From assembly GCA_946479985.1 (NCBI GenBank), contig CAMLIF010000001.1, positions 1 through 64,000 on the forward strand: a DNA stretch of 64,000 nt. Direction: 5' to 3'. Of this stretch, positions 18,680 through 26,626 are shown in pieces (position 1 is the first letter of the stretch; the number at the start of each line of letters is the position of its first letter). The notes under the pieces are model-generated. The model had not been told where the DNA came from, did no database searches, and saw nothing but the letters and a program-made list of their open reading frames with translations. The DNA is from an uncultured Flavobacteriales bacterium. GTDB lineage: Bacteria; Bacteroidota; Bacteroidia; Flavobacteriales; Crocinitomicaceae. Both the position numbers and the translations under genes were made by a program.

Positions 18680-19068
18680 ATGAAAATATTACACAGCACA
18701 AACGCACCTGCAGCCGTAGGTCCATATTCACAGGGAATGGTTCCTGTAAATGCCGGAGTTCCGGTTTTTTTGTCCGGCCAGGTAGGATTAGATCCGGTAA
18801 CAAATTCATTGGTTGAAGGACTGGAAGCACAAACGCGCCAGGTTTTTAAAAATATTGAAGCTGTTTTGGCGGAAACGGGCTGTACATTAAATGATGTGAC
18901 GTACGCGAATGTTTTGCTTCAGGACATCAATGATTTCAAGAAGTGAACGGTTATTATGCCGAAATTTTCGGAGAACACCGTCCTACACGTGCTGCGTATG
19001 CCGTAACAGCTCTTCCGCTCGGTGCTTTGATCGAAGTGGTGGTCATCGCCTGGAAAGTCAATGGCTAA
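18680..19068 (+). pseudogene. ridA: RidA family imine/enamine deaminase, single-base frameshift
   Basis: The first 88 codons read MKILHSTNAPAAVGPYSQGM through FLSGQVGLDP to LLQDINDFKK and then hit TGA at 18944-18946. In the next frame, from GTG 18943, the protein continues VNGYYAEIFGEHRPTRAAYA, then ALPLGALIEVVVIAWKVNG, and stops at TAA 19066-19068. Together they form a full RidA of about 129 aa, with the substrate-binding Arg in the second part (RPTRAA). One missing G near 18943 accounts for it. RidA hydrolyses reactive enamines from PLP enzymes. It is either a fresh pseudogene or a sequencing error. Confidence 0.85.
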
Positions 19069-19162
19069 TTACTGGTTGTTTTTAGAACACGTTAGACATT
19101 CGAATTTGTGATCTTTTTTAGATAAATCAATTCATTCGTAATTCGACGTTAGTAATTCGCAA

Positions 19163-19954
19163 TTATGAATTGTAGAGTTCTATCAATTTCCGGGTGAGCG
19201 GCTTGGTGAAATCATTGTCGTCCCAATAGCGAACATGTGATCCGATATATAAACCGGTGTTGATCTCGTGATCTGTCACCAGTGCATTGTAGGTTAAACT
19301 CAAATGCTGCAATGGCCAGCCCAGTACGTCGTTCTTGTCGTAGAAATTATCCCATTCGAAATGAATGTTCCGCTTATCAAAAGCGAAGATCTGGCTTTCC
19401 TCGTAACCGGATACGAACAGTGGAATGTTGCAGCCAATGGAAGCGAGATAATCCAAATTCCGGAGGTTCTCTGTTCTATCGGCATGATGATCATGGAAAA
19501 TGCCCAGGTTGTGATCTGCATCCCAAATGTAGGTTGATAATACATGAACGCCCAATGAGCCGGCTACAATGGCAAGACGCGACCCCGGGTTTTCATCAAG
19601 AATTTCCGTTACGCGTTTAAACTCATTCCGAAGATAGCGGTGTGTAATTCTGTAAGGTGAATCAAGTTCAGAAGAGTTACGTTCGAAGGTAAGCGCATCG
19701 CCGAAAGCATACATTACGAATTTGCGCAAACTGAATATCCCGCCCAGGTCATAATGCGAGTCGAACCGGTCAAAAAGATTACGTTGATTTTGGTCCGACA
19801 TGGATTCTTTAAAGGGAAGAAGTTCAACAACGTGTAAATGATCTAACATTTCGTGGCCGTTGGCGTGCTTGCGAATATCGTCTGCCAGGGGTTTTGAGAA
19901 ATACTGTTGTTTCGTCCCTATGCCGGGAATGGCAAGAACAATTAGTTTTTTCAT
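19163..19954 (-). CDS. Lipase-like alpha/beta-hydrolase-fold protein, function unknown
   Basis: 263 aa, no signal peptide. It begins KKLIVLAIPGIGTKQQYFSK, a strand and loop typical of the oxyanion region of alpha/beta hydrolases. AIVAGSLGVHVLSTYIWD at about 128-145 gives an AxSxG nucleophile elbow (AGSLG), as in Bacillus-type lipases, instead of GxSxG. A candidate His lies in IGSHVRYWDDNDF near the end. The acid residue is not obvious. It is transcribed alone on the minus strand. Annotation as a hydrolase is an inference from these motifs. Confidence 0.6.
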   Translation of the reverse strand: MKKLIVLAIPGIGTKQQYFSKPLADDIRKHANGHEMLDHLHVVELLPFKESMSDQNQRNLFDRFDSHYDLGGIFSLRKFVMYAFGDALTFERNSSELDSPYRITHRYLRNEFKRVTEILDENPGSRLAIVAGSLGVHVLSTYIWDADHNLGIFHDHHADRTENLRNLDYLASIGCNIPLFVSGYEESQIFAFDKRNIHFEWDNFYDKNDVLGWPLQHLSLTYNALVTDHEINTGLYIGSHVRYWDDNDFTKPLTRKLIELYNS

Positions 19955-20022
19955 AGCGGCTTTTATTAGTTGCTCCGATTATTAAGCAGTAAAGAAAGAT
20001 ACGTTACGGAAGGGATATAACC

Positions 20023-20055
20023 AAAAAAGACGAGAAAAATAATTCTCGTCTTTTT
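20023..20055 (-). terminator. Intrinsic terminator, second of a tandem
   Basis: AAAAAGACGAGAA pairs perfectly with TTCTCGTCTTTTT around a 6-nt loop. A and T runs on both sides would allow termination in either direction; the only upstream transcription in view is on the minus strand. Confidence 0.7.
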
Positions 20056-20141
20056 GTGAATGTGGAGAGGAGCGGTAATTCATGTGAATATTCCGTATCC
20101 CTTTACTGTGTAATAGTTCCAAGAACTATCAGTTAAAATTT

Positions 20142-20176
20142 AAAAACCCCCGTAAACCTGTATTTACGAGGGTTTT
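20142..20176 (-). terminator. Intrinsic terminator, first of a tandem
   Basis: A 14-bp stem with one mismatch (AAAACCCTCGTAAA on the minus strand, loop TACAGG, then TTTACGGGGG) is followed by five T on the minus strand. It is the first terminator met by transcripts coming from the small ORF or the response-regulator operon. Confidence 0.65.
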
Positions 20177-20329
20177 AGACTAACACACTATAATACTATC
20201 TCTGTCATGCATCAACTGTAAATCATACCTTAATACCTAACCTAATACCTAACCATTAGCATGTTCATCGATAGTATCTTTTTGGACCTAAAGTCTTATT
20301 ATCACTATTGAAAGGGTATTCCGGAAGTA

Positions 20330-20423
20330 TAAGCAGTTTGACCAAAACTGTAACTCAAAGTCTTTTTTTCAAACCCACGAAACCATAAATTAAGCTAAAC
20401 TGATGTTTCAGTCAAACTGCTTA
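20330..20423. repeat. 13-bp inverted repeat spanning the end of the small ORF
   Basis: TAAGCAGTTTGAC (20330-20342) and GTCAAACTGCTTA (20411-20423) are perfect complements separated by 68 nt. One arm lies inside the 41-codon ORF and the other just after its stop, so a folded transcript could mask the ORF end. Confidence 0.55.
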
Positions 20424-20520
20424 CTTCTTGCTTTACCCATTGTTCTGCTGCAAAAACATCAAAGTCAACGTTTTGAATCTTTGTTGGTGAAACCCATCTC
20501 CTGCCGTCTAAATTCACCAT
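20395..20520 (-). CDS. Candidate small protein of 41 aa
   Basis: ATG at 20520 to TAG at 20395-20397. The product begins MVNLDGRRWVSPTKIQNVDF and ends VKQEVSSLTETSV. It is soluble, mixed-charge, has two Trp, and carries no signal peptide or membrane helix. I do not recognise a family. Support comes from an exact -7 box TAAGTTTG 15 bp before the ATG, a protein-like composition, and its place between the tandem operator-like sites and tandem terminators beside the kinase/regulator operon. It could also be a chance ORF inside a regulatory RNA. Confidence 0.4.
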   Translation of the reverse strand: MVNLDGRRWVSPTKIQNVDFDVFAAEQWVKQEVSSLTETSV

Positions 20521-20535
20521 CCGCCTGAGGCGAAT

Positions 20536-20543
20536 CAAACTTA
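20536..20543 (-). promoter_or_regulatory. -7 box TAAGTTTG upstream of the 41-codon ORF
   Basis: The minus strand reads TAAGTTTG, matching TAnnTTTG. It lies 15 bp before the small ORF start. No TTTG was found near -33. A second possible promoter element lies further up: a perfect -24-like TTGGCAC (20614-20620), whose -12 partner lacks the GC normally required by sigma-54. Confidence 0.35.
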
Positions 20544-20683
20544 ACCGACTATCAGGAGAGTGTTATTTCCTGTTACGTTTTAGCATTTCAGTGCGTATTC
20601 TATTATAAAGAATGTGCCAAAAAAGGATTTGAACAAAAAACGTTGTTTATCAGCTGTTTAACTTTTGGTGTTTTTCTAAATTC

Positions 20684-20718
20684 TTTTCATTTTGAAAAAA
20701 ATATTTTCATTTTGAAAA
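20684..20718. promoter_or_regulatory. Tandem palindromic operator-like sites TTTTCATTTTGAAAA
   Basis: Two exact copies of TTTTCA-TTT-TGAAAA lie at 20684-20698 and 20704-20718, 20 bp apart, so on the same helical face. The 12-nt core TTTCATTTTGAA recurs at the 5' end of the adjacent histidine kinase gene. The pair would sit about 90-125 bp upstream of a transcript starting after the -24-like TTGGCAC, the usual distance for enhancers of sigma-54 activators. Confidence 0.5.
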
Positions 20719-20803
20719 GAATCTGGTGTAAATTCTATTGTTTCTCGCAAAATAACAGGGGTATTTCCACTTTCTAGCACTGAGTCATCCGTGGCTGAAA
20801 GTG

Positions 20804-22156
20804 TCAATCTTCTTCTTCTTTTAGCATACGGTAAATAGTTGTTTGGCCAATATCAAGTTTATCAGCTACCAGCTTCGTGTTGTTGCTGTATTTATCCAAA
20901 AAGAGCTGTACAATTCTTCGGTTGTAAGCGCGCAAGCTCATTTCTTCACCCATAATTCCTGCCAGCACATCACTGTTTGCAAGAACAATATCATCGGCCT
21001 CAATGGTTTCACCCATCGACATTACAACAGAAAGCTCAACAACTGATTTCAATTCGCGGATGTTTCCCGGCCACGGATAAGCCAGAAGTTTGTTTTGAGC
21101 CTCAGAGCTTAGTTTCTTAGGCCCGAAGTTATTCTCTACACAAAAACGATCTATGAAACTTTTTGTAAGCAGGAAAATGTCTTTCTCACGTTCACGGAGC
21201 GGAGGAAGTTCAATTGGCAAACCATAAAGGCGATAGTACAAATCTTCACGGAAATTACCGTCTTTCACCTCCTGCAGTAAATTTTTGTGCGTTGCAACAA
21301 TAATCCGGCAGTTGAACTTATATACTTTGTTGCTGCCCACACGTGTAATTTCCCGTTCCTGCAATACGCGCAAAAGTTTCGCCTGGAAAACCAGGTCCAT
21401 TTCGCCTATTTCATCCAGGAACAGTGTTCCTCCGTCGGCTTCCTCAAATTTCCCGATGCGGGTTGAGCTGGCACCGGTAAATGAACCTTTTTCGTGACCA
21501 AATAATTCACTCTCGAACAATTCCTTGGGAATAGCTGCCATATTAATAGCAACGAACGGTTTATTCTTATAAACGGAATTGTAATGGATCGCTTTTGCAA
21601 TAACTTCCTTCCCTGTTCCGGTTTCTCCTGAAATAGATACTGTTATATTATTATTGATTGCTTTCTGAAGAAGCGTATAAACCCGCTGCATCTTCGAGCT
21701 TTGACCAATAATGGTATCATCGAAATTATATTTCGTCTGAACTTCCTGCTCCAATCGCTCTATTCTTCTCAGAAGTTTGGCTTTTTGCTGGGCGTTCGCC
21801 AGGGTGTTCAATAAACGATTCTGGATATCGTTTCCTTTTACAATGTAATCGTACGCTCCTAGTTTCAATAAGCTGACAGCGGTTTCAATTTCTTCCTGTT
21901 CGGAAATGACCACTACCTGGATTCCGGGAATACGTTCCAAAATGGTTTTAAGCAATTCTTCACCGGTACTATCAGGTAAGCGGTAATCAATCGTTATGAG
22001 ATCAGGGGATTCATCTAACTTTTCAAGCAGATCTTTAGCTGTAGAAAAAGCCTGTACTTCGTAATCGGGGTTCATAGAGATTGTATGAACCAACAGACGC
22101 TGGTACCAATCGTTGTCTTCAACTACGAAGATTTTTTGGTTTGGATTATCGTTCAT
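20804..22156 (-). CDS. Sigma-54-dependent response regulator (NtrC family)
   Basis: 450 aa. The N-terminal receiver domain has acidic residues VVEDND, phosphoacceptor Asp57 (LITIDYRLPD) and Lys in YIVKG. The AAA+ domain has Walker A GETGTGKE (177-184), the sigma-54 contact loop GSFTGA (224-229), Walker B GGTLFLDEIGE, and an arginine-finger region FREDLYYRL. The C-terminal Fis-type helix-turn-helix reads NNTKLVADKLDIGQTTIYRM. All parts for phosphorylation-dependent activation of sigma-54 promoters are present. The start overlaps the kinase stop by 4 bp (ATGA), so the two are translationally coupled. Its targets are probably marked by the TTTCATTTTGAA sites at this locus. Confidence 0.92.
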   Translation of the reverse strand: MNDNPNQKIFVVEDNDWYQRLLVHTISMNPDYEVQAFSTAKDLLEKLDESPDLITIDYRLPDSTGEELLKTILERIPGIQVVVISEQEEIETAVSLLKLGAYDYIVKGNDIQNRLLNTLANAQQKAKLLRRIERLEQEVQTKYNFDDTIIGQSSKMQRVYTLLQKAINNNITVSISGETGTGKEVIAKAIHYNSVYKNKPFVAINMAAIPKELFESELFGHEKGSFTGASSTRIGKFEEADGGTLFLDEIGEMDLVFQAKLLRVLQEREITRVGSNKVYKFNCRIIVATHKNLLQEVKDGNFREDLYYRLYGLPIELPPLREREKDIFLLTKSFIDRFCVENNFGPKKLSSEAQNKLLAYPWPGNIRELKSVVELSVVMSMGETIEADDIVLANSDVLAGIMGEEMSLRAYNRRIVQLFLDKYSNNTKLVADKLDIGQTTIYRMLKEEED

Positions 22157-24573
22157 TGTAGTGTGTTTATTTCTTGTTGGGTTTGTTCAATAACACTTTC
22201 GCTGTCTTCCATAAAAGTTTCGATCAGTTTGCGGATTTTCGCCGGATCAGCTTCATCTTTCCCCATTCGCTCTATTTCCTTTAACGTGGAATAGCATTTC
22301 ATGGCATCTACATGTTTGAAAGGTGAAGACAGTTGATGAGCTTTTTCACCGATTTGTTTCCAGTTTTGCGCTTTCAGCAGCTCCTGCAGAACTATTTTTC
22401 CATTTTCTGTAGATGTGATAAATGTTTCGAGAAGATCTTTATAAATATTGGGATTGTTGTTACAGAGTTTTTTTAAACTGTCAAAATTTGTTTGGTCCAT
22501 TGTGTTTTTGGGTTGTGCGTTATCTGTTAACCGGTGTAATACTTCACTGAGTTCTTCCGGATCTAAAGGCTTGGTCAATACCTCTGTCCAGCCTTCCAAA
22601 AGCATTTTCTTTCGGGTTGTATCATCTAAAGCTGCTGTCAAACCAACCACCACCAGGTCTTCATGGGCGTTGTGTTCGGAAATCTTAGCTACCAGTTCGT
22701 TTCCGTCCATTTCAGGCATTTGTACATCTAGTAGTACAATATCAATATTGTTGTTTTTGATGAGCTCAAAGGCTTCAACTCCATTTCCCGCTTCAAGTAA
22801 ATTCATTTTTACACCATCGAAGATAGATCTTAATAATAATCTGTTGAACGGTTCGTCATCAACGAGTAATATAGTTTTGTCGTGAAGAAAAGAGAAATCT
22901 GTTTTGGTTTTAGTTGGTTCTTTCACAAGAGTTTCAGAAAACGGCAAAGTTAGTTTAATGGTAAAACTGGTTCCCTTCCCTTCCTGGCTTTTAACTGAAA
23001 TTGAGCCATCCATCTTCTCCACGATCAACCTGGTAATACTCAGCCCCAGACCAGTTCCGCCGAATCTGCGTGCCACGGAACCGTCAGCTTGTTCGAACGG
23101 TTCAAAAATGTTCTGTAACCGGTTTTTCGGAATCCCGATGCCGTTGTCTTTTACCGAAATAGTTAGTTCTAAATTGTCTTTTGTTTCTTTCCATTTAACC
23201 TGAAGAATTATTGGACTGTTTTCTGAGAATTTGTTGGCATTCCCAATGAGGTTTATAAGCATCTGCCGAAAACGAAGCGGATCACCGTTAACAACCCAAT
23301 CTTTTAATTCGCCCTCAAATTCAATATGATTCTTGCGCTGTTCAAGTTGAAACCCGAATTGTTCTTTAACCGAGATCAGCTCTTTTTTCAGGTTGAACGG
23401 AATTTGTTCCAGTTGTATATGATCTCGCTCCAAACGTGAAAGATCAAGCACCTCATTGGTAATTTGTTCTAAATGTCGTGCCGATGAACGTATGATATCT
23501 ACCTTATGGTGATTGGAATCGGAGAGTTTTTCGTAAAACAACTGGTCGGAAAAGCCGGAAATAGCATTTAACGGCGTTCTGATCTCATGACTCATAGTTG
23601 CCAGGAAACGCGATTTGACCTCGGTCAGCTGATCGCTTTTTTCCTTAGCGGCAAGTAGATGTGAGTTTGCTAATCGGGTTTTCCGGAAAAGTGTTACCAT
23701 TAACCAGGTCATGAAGGTCATGAGTAAAACGGAAATGAGGAGAAATAGTAAAATAATTTGATTCGTTTCTTTAGCAGCTTCTTTGGCTTGTGCAGTTTCG
23801 CGCTCCAGGTCTAATTTATCAGCCAGAACTATCATCCGAAAGCGTTCATTGATTTTCTTTGAAAGCATGTTATTACTCTGTTCCAATTCCAGCTTCAGTG
23901 CGTTTTCCGAGTCTTCTTTAGAAACAACCTGTTCCTGAACAAAACGAAGGTTTGAATTGATCTGCCGCTTATTCTGTTCTGCGATAAGCAATGGATTTAC
24001 GACAGGTTTCTCAGCTTCTTTTTCCTTCTTTTTCTTAAATAGTCTGCGTTTTTCTTCAGCTGCAGGTTTCGGTTCCTGCACAGGAAGCGGGGTTTTTGTG
24101 TTTTTCACCTCATCAAACACCAGATTCATCGTTTCGTCTACCCGGTTTTCATTCTGGATAGCCATCAATGCCTCCTGGTTTTCAAAACGCTGCTCTATCA
24201 GTAAAATTAGCTCCTCAACCTGCTTTTGGTATGGCTTATCCTCTTTCCGGAATGCGTGAAGTCCGCTTAACTTATCGAATGTCCGTTCTTTGAGTCCGTC
24301 GAATTGAAACTGGGCAATGTAATTTCCTTCGAACAGGAAAGTATAGGTAAGATTATCAGCTTTCAGCAGGTTGTTGTTTAAATCGGCCACCAACGAACGC
24401 CGGCTCACCTGATTATCATTGGGCTGCTCACGATCGGTGATCTGAGAAAGACGGTTATAGACCCATCCTCCCGTAAAGCATACAAGCACCAGGAGCAATG
24501 CCATGATTACGAGTAAACTGCGTTCAAAAACGGAAGACCCTGTCAGTTTTTTCATTCTGAAATTAAATTTCAT
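22153..24573 (-). CDS. Tripartite hybrid sensor histidine kinase
   Basis: 806 aa, inner membrane. TM1 is at about 19-40 and TM2 at about 272-296. Between them lies a periplasmic region of about 230 residues with a Lys/Glu/Pro-rich low-complexity part (about 160-195) and coiled-coil stretches. HisKA has FLATMSHEIRTPLN (His329). HATPase_c has DNGIGIP and GGTGLGLSI. A receiver domain follows (VLLDVQMPEMDG). A C-terminal HPt domain carries AHQLSSPFKHVDA. This is a full His-Asp-His relay that could hand phosphate to the co-encoded regulator. The signal is unknown. The first codons overlap copies of the TTTCATTTTGAA motif. Confidence 0.92.
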   Translation of the reverse strand: MKFNFRMKKLTGSSVFERSLLVIMALLLVLVCFTGGWVYNRLSQITDREQPNDNQVSRRSLVADLNNNLLKADNLTYTFLFEGNYIAQFQFDGLKERTFDKLSGLHAFRKEDKPYQKQVEELILLIEQRFENQEALMAIQNENRVDETMNLVFDEVKNTKTPLPVQEPKPAAEEKRRLFKKKKEKEAEKPVVNPLLIAEQNKRQINSNLRFVQEQVVSKEDSENALKLELEQSNNMLSKKINERFRMIVLADKLDLERETAQAKEAAKETNQIILLFLLISVLLMTFMTWLMVTLFRKTRLANSHLLAAKEKSDQLTEVKSRFLATMSHEIRTPLNAISGFSDQLFYEKLSDSNHHKVDIIRSSARHLEQITNEVLDLSRLERDHIQLEQIPFNLKKELISVKEQFGFQLEQRKNHIEFEGELKDWVVNGDPLRFRQMLINLIGNANKFSENSPIILQVKWKETKDNLELTISVKDNGIGIPKNRLQNIFEPFEQADGSVARRFGGTGLGLSITRLIVEKMDGSISVKSQEGKGTSFTIKLTLPFSETLVKEPTKTKTDFSFLHDKTILLVDDEPFNRLLLRSIFDGVKMNLLEAGNGVEAFELIKNNNIDIVLLDVQMPEMDGNELVAKISEHNAHEDLVVVGLTAALDDTTRKKMLLEGWTEVLTKPLDPEELSEVLHRLTDNAQPKNTMDQTNFDSLKKLCNNNPNIYKDLLETFITSTENGKIVLQELLKAQNWKQIGEKAHQLSSPFKHVDAMKCYSTLKEIERMGKDEADPAKIRKLIETFMEDSESVIEQTQQEINTLQ

Positions 24574-24608
24574 TTTGAAAATACGAAAAATTCTTCTTCA
24601 AAATGAAA
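24567..24608. promoter_or_regulatory. Two further copies of the TTTCATTTTGAA motif at the kinase gene start
   Basis: TTTCATTTTGAAAA lies at 24568-24581, overlapping the start codon, and the same 12-nt core on the minus strand lies at about 24597-24608 (TTCAAAATGAAA on the plus strand). A weaker copy TTTCATTCTGAAA lies at 24550-24562. Overlap with the start suggests autoregulation, but part of the match comes from the AT-rich start region. Confidence 0.45.
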
Positions 24609-24675
24609 TTTTTACAGAAGATTTTAGGAAGCAAATCGTGTTTTTCCCTTACGCAGGTTGATTGTCAGTCTTTTT

Positions 24676-25182
24676 TCACTTCTGATCCTGCCAAACAAAA
24701 CCGAAATATTTCATCCACAGTTCTTCGTCTACACCAGATTCATGGGTAACCCAACCTTCTTCGTTCAGATGATACATCCAACGATCAAGAAGGGTTGTGA
24801 TTTCTTCAAGCGTTGGTTTCGTTTCAAATGATTCAATGTGAAGATCATGAAAACCGAACATTTCTCCGGGTTTTGGTCCGTAATGTATAGATGCGGTATT
24901 CCAAGTTTTAAATTTTTTGTCGGTTGAATATTCTTCTTTGATATAGTATTTGCTATTACCAAGTGAATCTTCAATTATTGAAAGTATAATGCAGGTTTTA
25001 TAACTGAAGTTGCGGCTTGTATCGGTTCTATGAGTCCACGCTAAAACCTGTCCGTTATTGCCTCTGAGATTTCGTGTTTTATCCCATGATTCCGGGAAAG
25101 TTGTATTTCCCTGGGAGAAACTATTACTCAAAGCACAAAGCACCAGACATAAAGAGAAAAACTTTTTATAATCAATTTTCAT
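24676..25182 (-). CDS. Secreted protein of unknown function
   Basis: 168 aa from the ATG at 25182. A TTG 24 bases upstream is in frame, but the ATG directly begins the signal peptide MKIDYKKFFSLCLVLCALSNSFSQ. The mature part is hydrophilic, with ESWDKTRNLRGNNGQVLAWT near the start and MYHLNEEGWVTHESGVDEEL near the end. I recognise no domain. It follows the ClC gene on the same strand after 45 bp and may be cotranscribed. Confidence 0.7.
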   Translation of the reverse strand: MKIDYKKFFSLCLVLCALSNSFSQGNTTFPESWDKTRNLRGNNGQVLAWTHRTDTSRNFSYKTCIILSIIEDSLGNSKYYIKEEYSTDKKFKTWNTASIHYGPKPGEMFGFHDLHIESFETKPTLEEITTLLDRWMYHLNEEGWVTHESGVDEELWMKYFGFVWQDQK

Positions 25183-25227
25183 ATATCCAGATGTCCTTTT
25201 ATGCAACAGGTAAACAACTGCCGTTGA

Positions 25228-26505
25228 TTATTTTCCATTTTTCGTTGCGAGATAAAAATCATAGGTATAAACGTTATACGGCAGTATTTTTTTGGAAATA
25301 TATTGCGCGGTAAAACTTCCGATAAGAATTGGGAAAAACAGAACGTAACCGTTTGGCGTGAGACTGCACACGAGCACCAATGCTGTGAACGGGGCATAAA
25401 TAGCTGCTGATAAAGTTGCTGCGATACCAACTAATGCAAAGTTCACTGGAATTAAATCCAGGTCGAAATAAGTATTACCTACCTGAGCCACCAGCAAGCC
25501 CATGAATGCACCGGCTACAATGCTTGGGGCAAACACTCCGCCATCTCCGCCGGCACCCAGCGTTAGGGATGCAACCAATGGTTTCAGCAGAATCAGGAAG
25601 ATCAGCAATACAATAGAAATATTTTGAGCTGAAAGTACTTTTTCAAAAAGCTCTTTTAAGCCGTGATAACTGTCTCCGTAAAGAATGGGAAAAGCTAAAA
25701 TCAAAAGTCCAACGGTCACGGCCCCAATATTTACCTGGAGGAAGTTGTTGGAGATTTTTGAAAAAAGTGCTTTCATTCGTGTTACCAGCAAGGTGAAATA
25801 AACCGCCAGCAATCCTCCGAGGCAGCTAAGGATCAAAAAGAACGGAAGCGCATACCAGTTCCAGGTTTCTATTCTAAAATGAAACAAGGGTTGATTATCG
25901 AAAAAGTATATGAAAGCCCATGCTGCTAATGCAGAAACGGTACAGCTGATAACAAGTGTTTTTCGTGTTTTCCTGGCAATTACTTCCATGGCAAAGAGCC
26001 AACCGACAACCGGACTGGTAAATAGAACTGCAACCCCGGCCGTTACTCCGGCACATATTAGTTCGCGCTTATACATTTTTGCCGAAAATTCGCGTTCGTA
26101 AGCCATATTTCCGACAGTGGCAGAAGCAACAACTGTTGAAACCTCTATTCCGGTTGAGCCGCCGAAAATGACGGTTAGAAATCCATTCAGGAAATGTGAT
26201 GGAATTTTGAAAAACTGCAGGTGATCTTTTCGCTGGTCCAGGGTTTTATAAATTTCTGTAATTCCTTTATTCCTGCGTTTTTGGAACAAATATTTCCGCA
26301 AAAAGTAAATAGACGTTATTCCGACTGTTGGCAGCAAAATAAATAGCAACGAGTTGTTTTCACTTGCAAGTCTGAAGATATTCTCCTGGAAATATTCTGT
26401 CAGGTGCTTAAGAGAAAACGCCATTACGGAACCCAGAACACCGACAAGCAAAGAAATGAGAATGAGTTTATAAATATGGTAATGAATTATTTTACTCCTC
26501 TCCAT
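25228..26505 (-). CDS. ClC family chloride channel
   Basis: 425 aa with about ten hydrophobic segments. The family blocks are present: VIFGGSTGIEVSTVVASATVG stands where GREGP lies in E. coli ClC, and GAGGDGGVFAPSIVAGAFMG holds the GxFxP chloride-binding loop. At the position of the gating glutamate (Glu148 in E. coli) the aligned residue appears to be Thr, with a Glu three residues on. Loss of that Glu uncouples H+/Cl- exchange in studied members, so passive anion conduction is plausible. No cytosolic CBS domains. An exact -7 box lies 26 bp upstream. Confidence 0.88.
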   Translation of the reverse strand: MERSKIIHYHIYKLILISLLVGVLGSVMAFSLKHLTEYFQENIFRLASENNSLLFILLPTVGITSIYFLRKYLFQKRRNKGITEIYKTLDQRKDHLQFFKIPSHFLNGFLTVIFGGSTGIEVSTVVASATVGNMAYEREFSAKMYKRELICAGVTAGVAVLFTSPVVGWLFAMEVIARKTRKTLVISCTVSALAAWAFIYFFDNQPLFHFRIETWNWYALPFFLILSCLGGLLAVYFTLLVTRMKALFSKISNNFLQVNIGAVTVGLLILAFPILYGDSYHGLKELFEKVLSAQNISIVLLIFLILLKPLVASLTLGAGGDGGVFAPSIVAGAFMGLLVAQVGNTYFDLDLIPVNFALVGIAATLSAAIYAPFTALVLVCSLTPNGYVLFFPILIGSFTAQYISKKILPYNVYTYDFYLATKNGK

Positions 26506-26531
26506 GGCAACGTTTCAAAATTGAGTGAGCA

Positions 26532-26539
26532 CAAAAATA
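26532..26539 (-). promoter_or_regulatory. -7 box TATTTTTG upstream of the ClC gene
   Basis: The minus strand reads TATTTTTG, matching TAnnTTTG, 26 bp before the ClC start. No clear -33 element. Confidence 0.35.
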
Positions 26540-26626
26540 ATCGGAATATCCCGTTTGGGAATTTTGAATTGAAGGCATTAAACTAAATCTTGTTAAAACG
26601 GCCGAATTGAAAATCCGATAATCTTA

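Larger units (their letters stand above)
19955..20803. other. Long intergenic region with tandem terminators, inverted repeats and a small ORF
   Basis: This gap of 849 bp between two minus-strand genes is unusual in this tightly packed window. From right to left on the minus strand it holds: a tandem of TTTTCATTTTGAAAA sites (20684-20718); a TTGGCAC -24-like sequence (20614-20620); a -7 box (20536-20543); a 41-codon ORF (20395-20520); a 13-bp inverted repeat (20330-20342 with 20411-20423); an 8-bp inverted repeat (20193-20200 with 20270-20277); a 12-nt tandem repeat TAATACCTAACC x2 (20231-20254); and two hairpin terminators (20142-20176, 20023-20055). Confidence 0.6.

Noticed and set aside
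20231..20254. Tandem TAATACCTAACC as a possible CRISPR or iteron array
   Set aside because: Only two contiguous 12-nt units with no spacers and no replication or cas genes nearby.
20592..20620. Full sigma-54 promoter upstream of the small ORF
   Set aside because: The -24 element TTGGCAC is perfect, but at the correct spacing the -12 GC is replaced by AT, so I do not call it a promoter.
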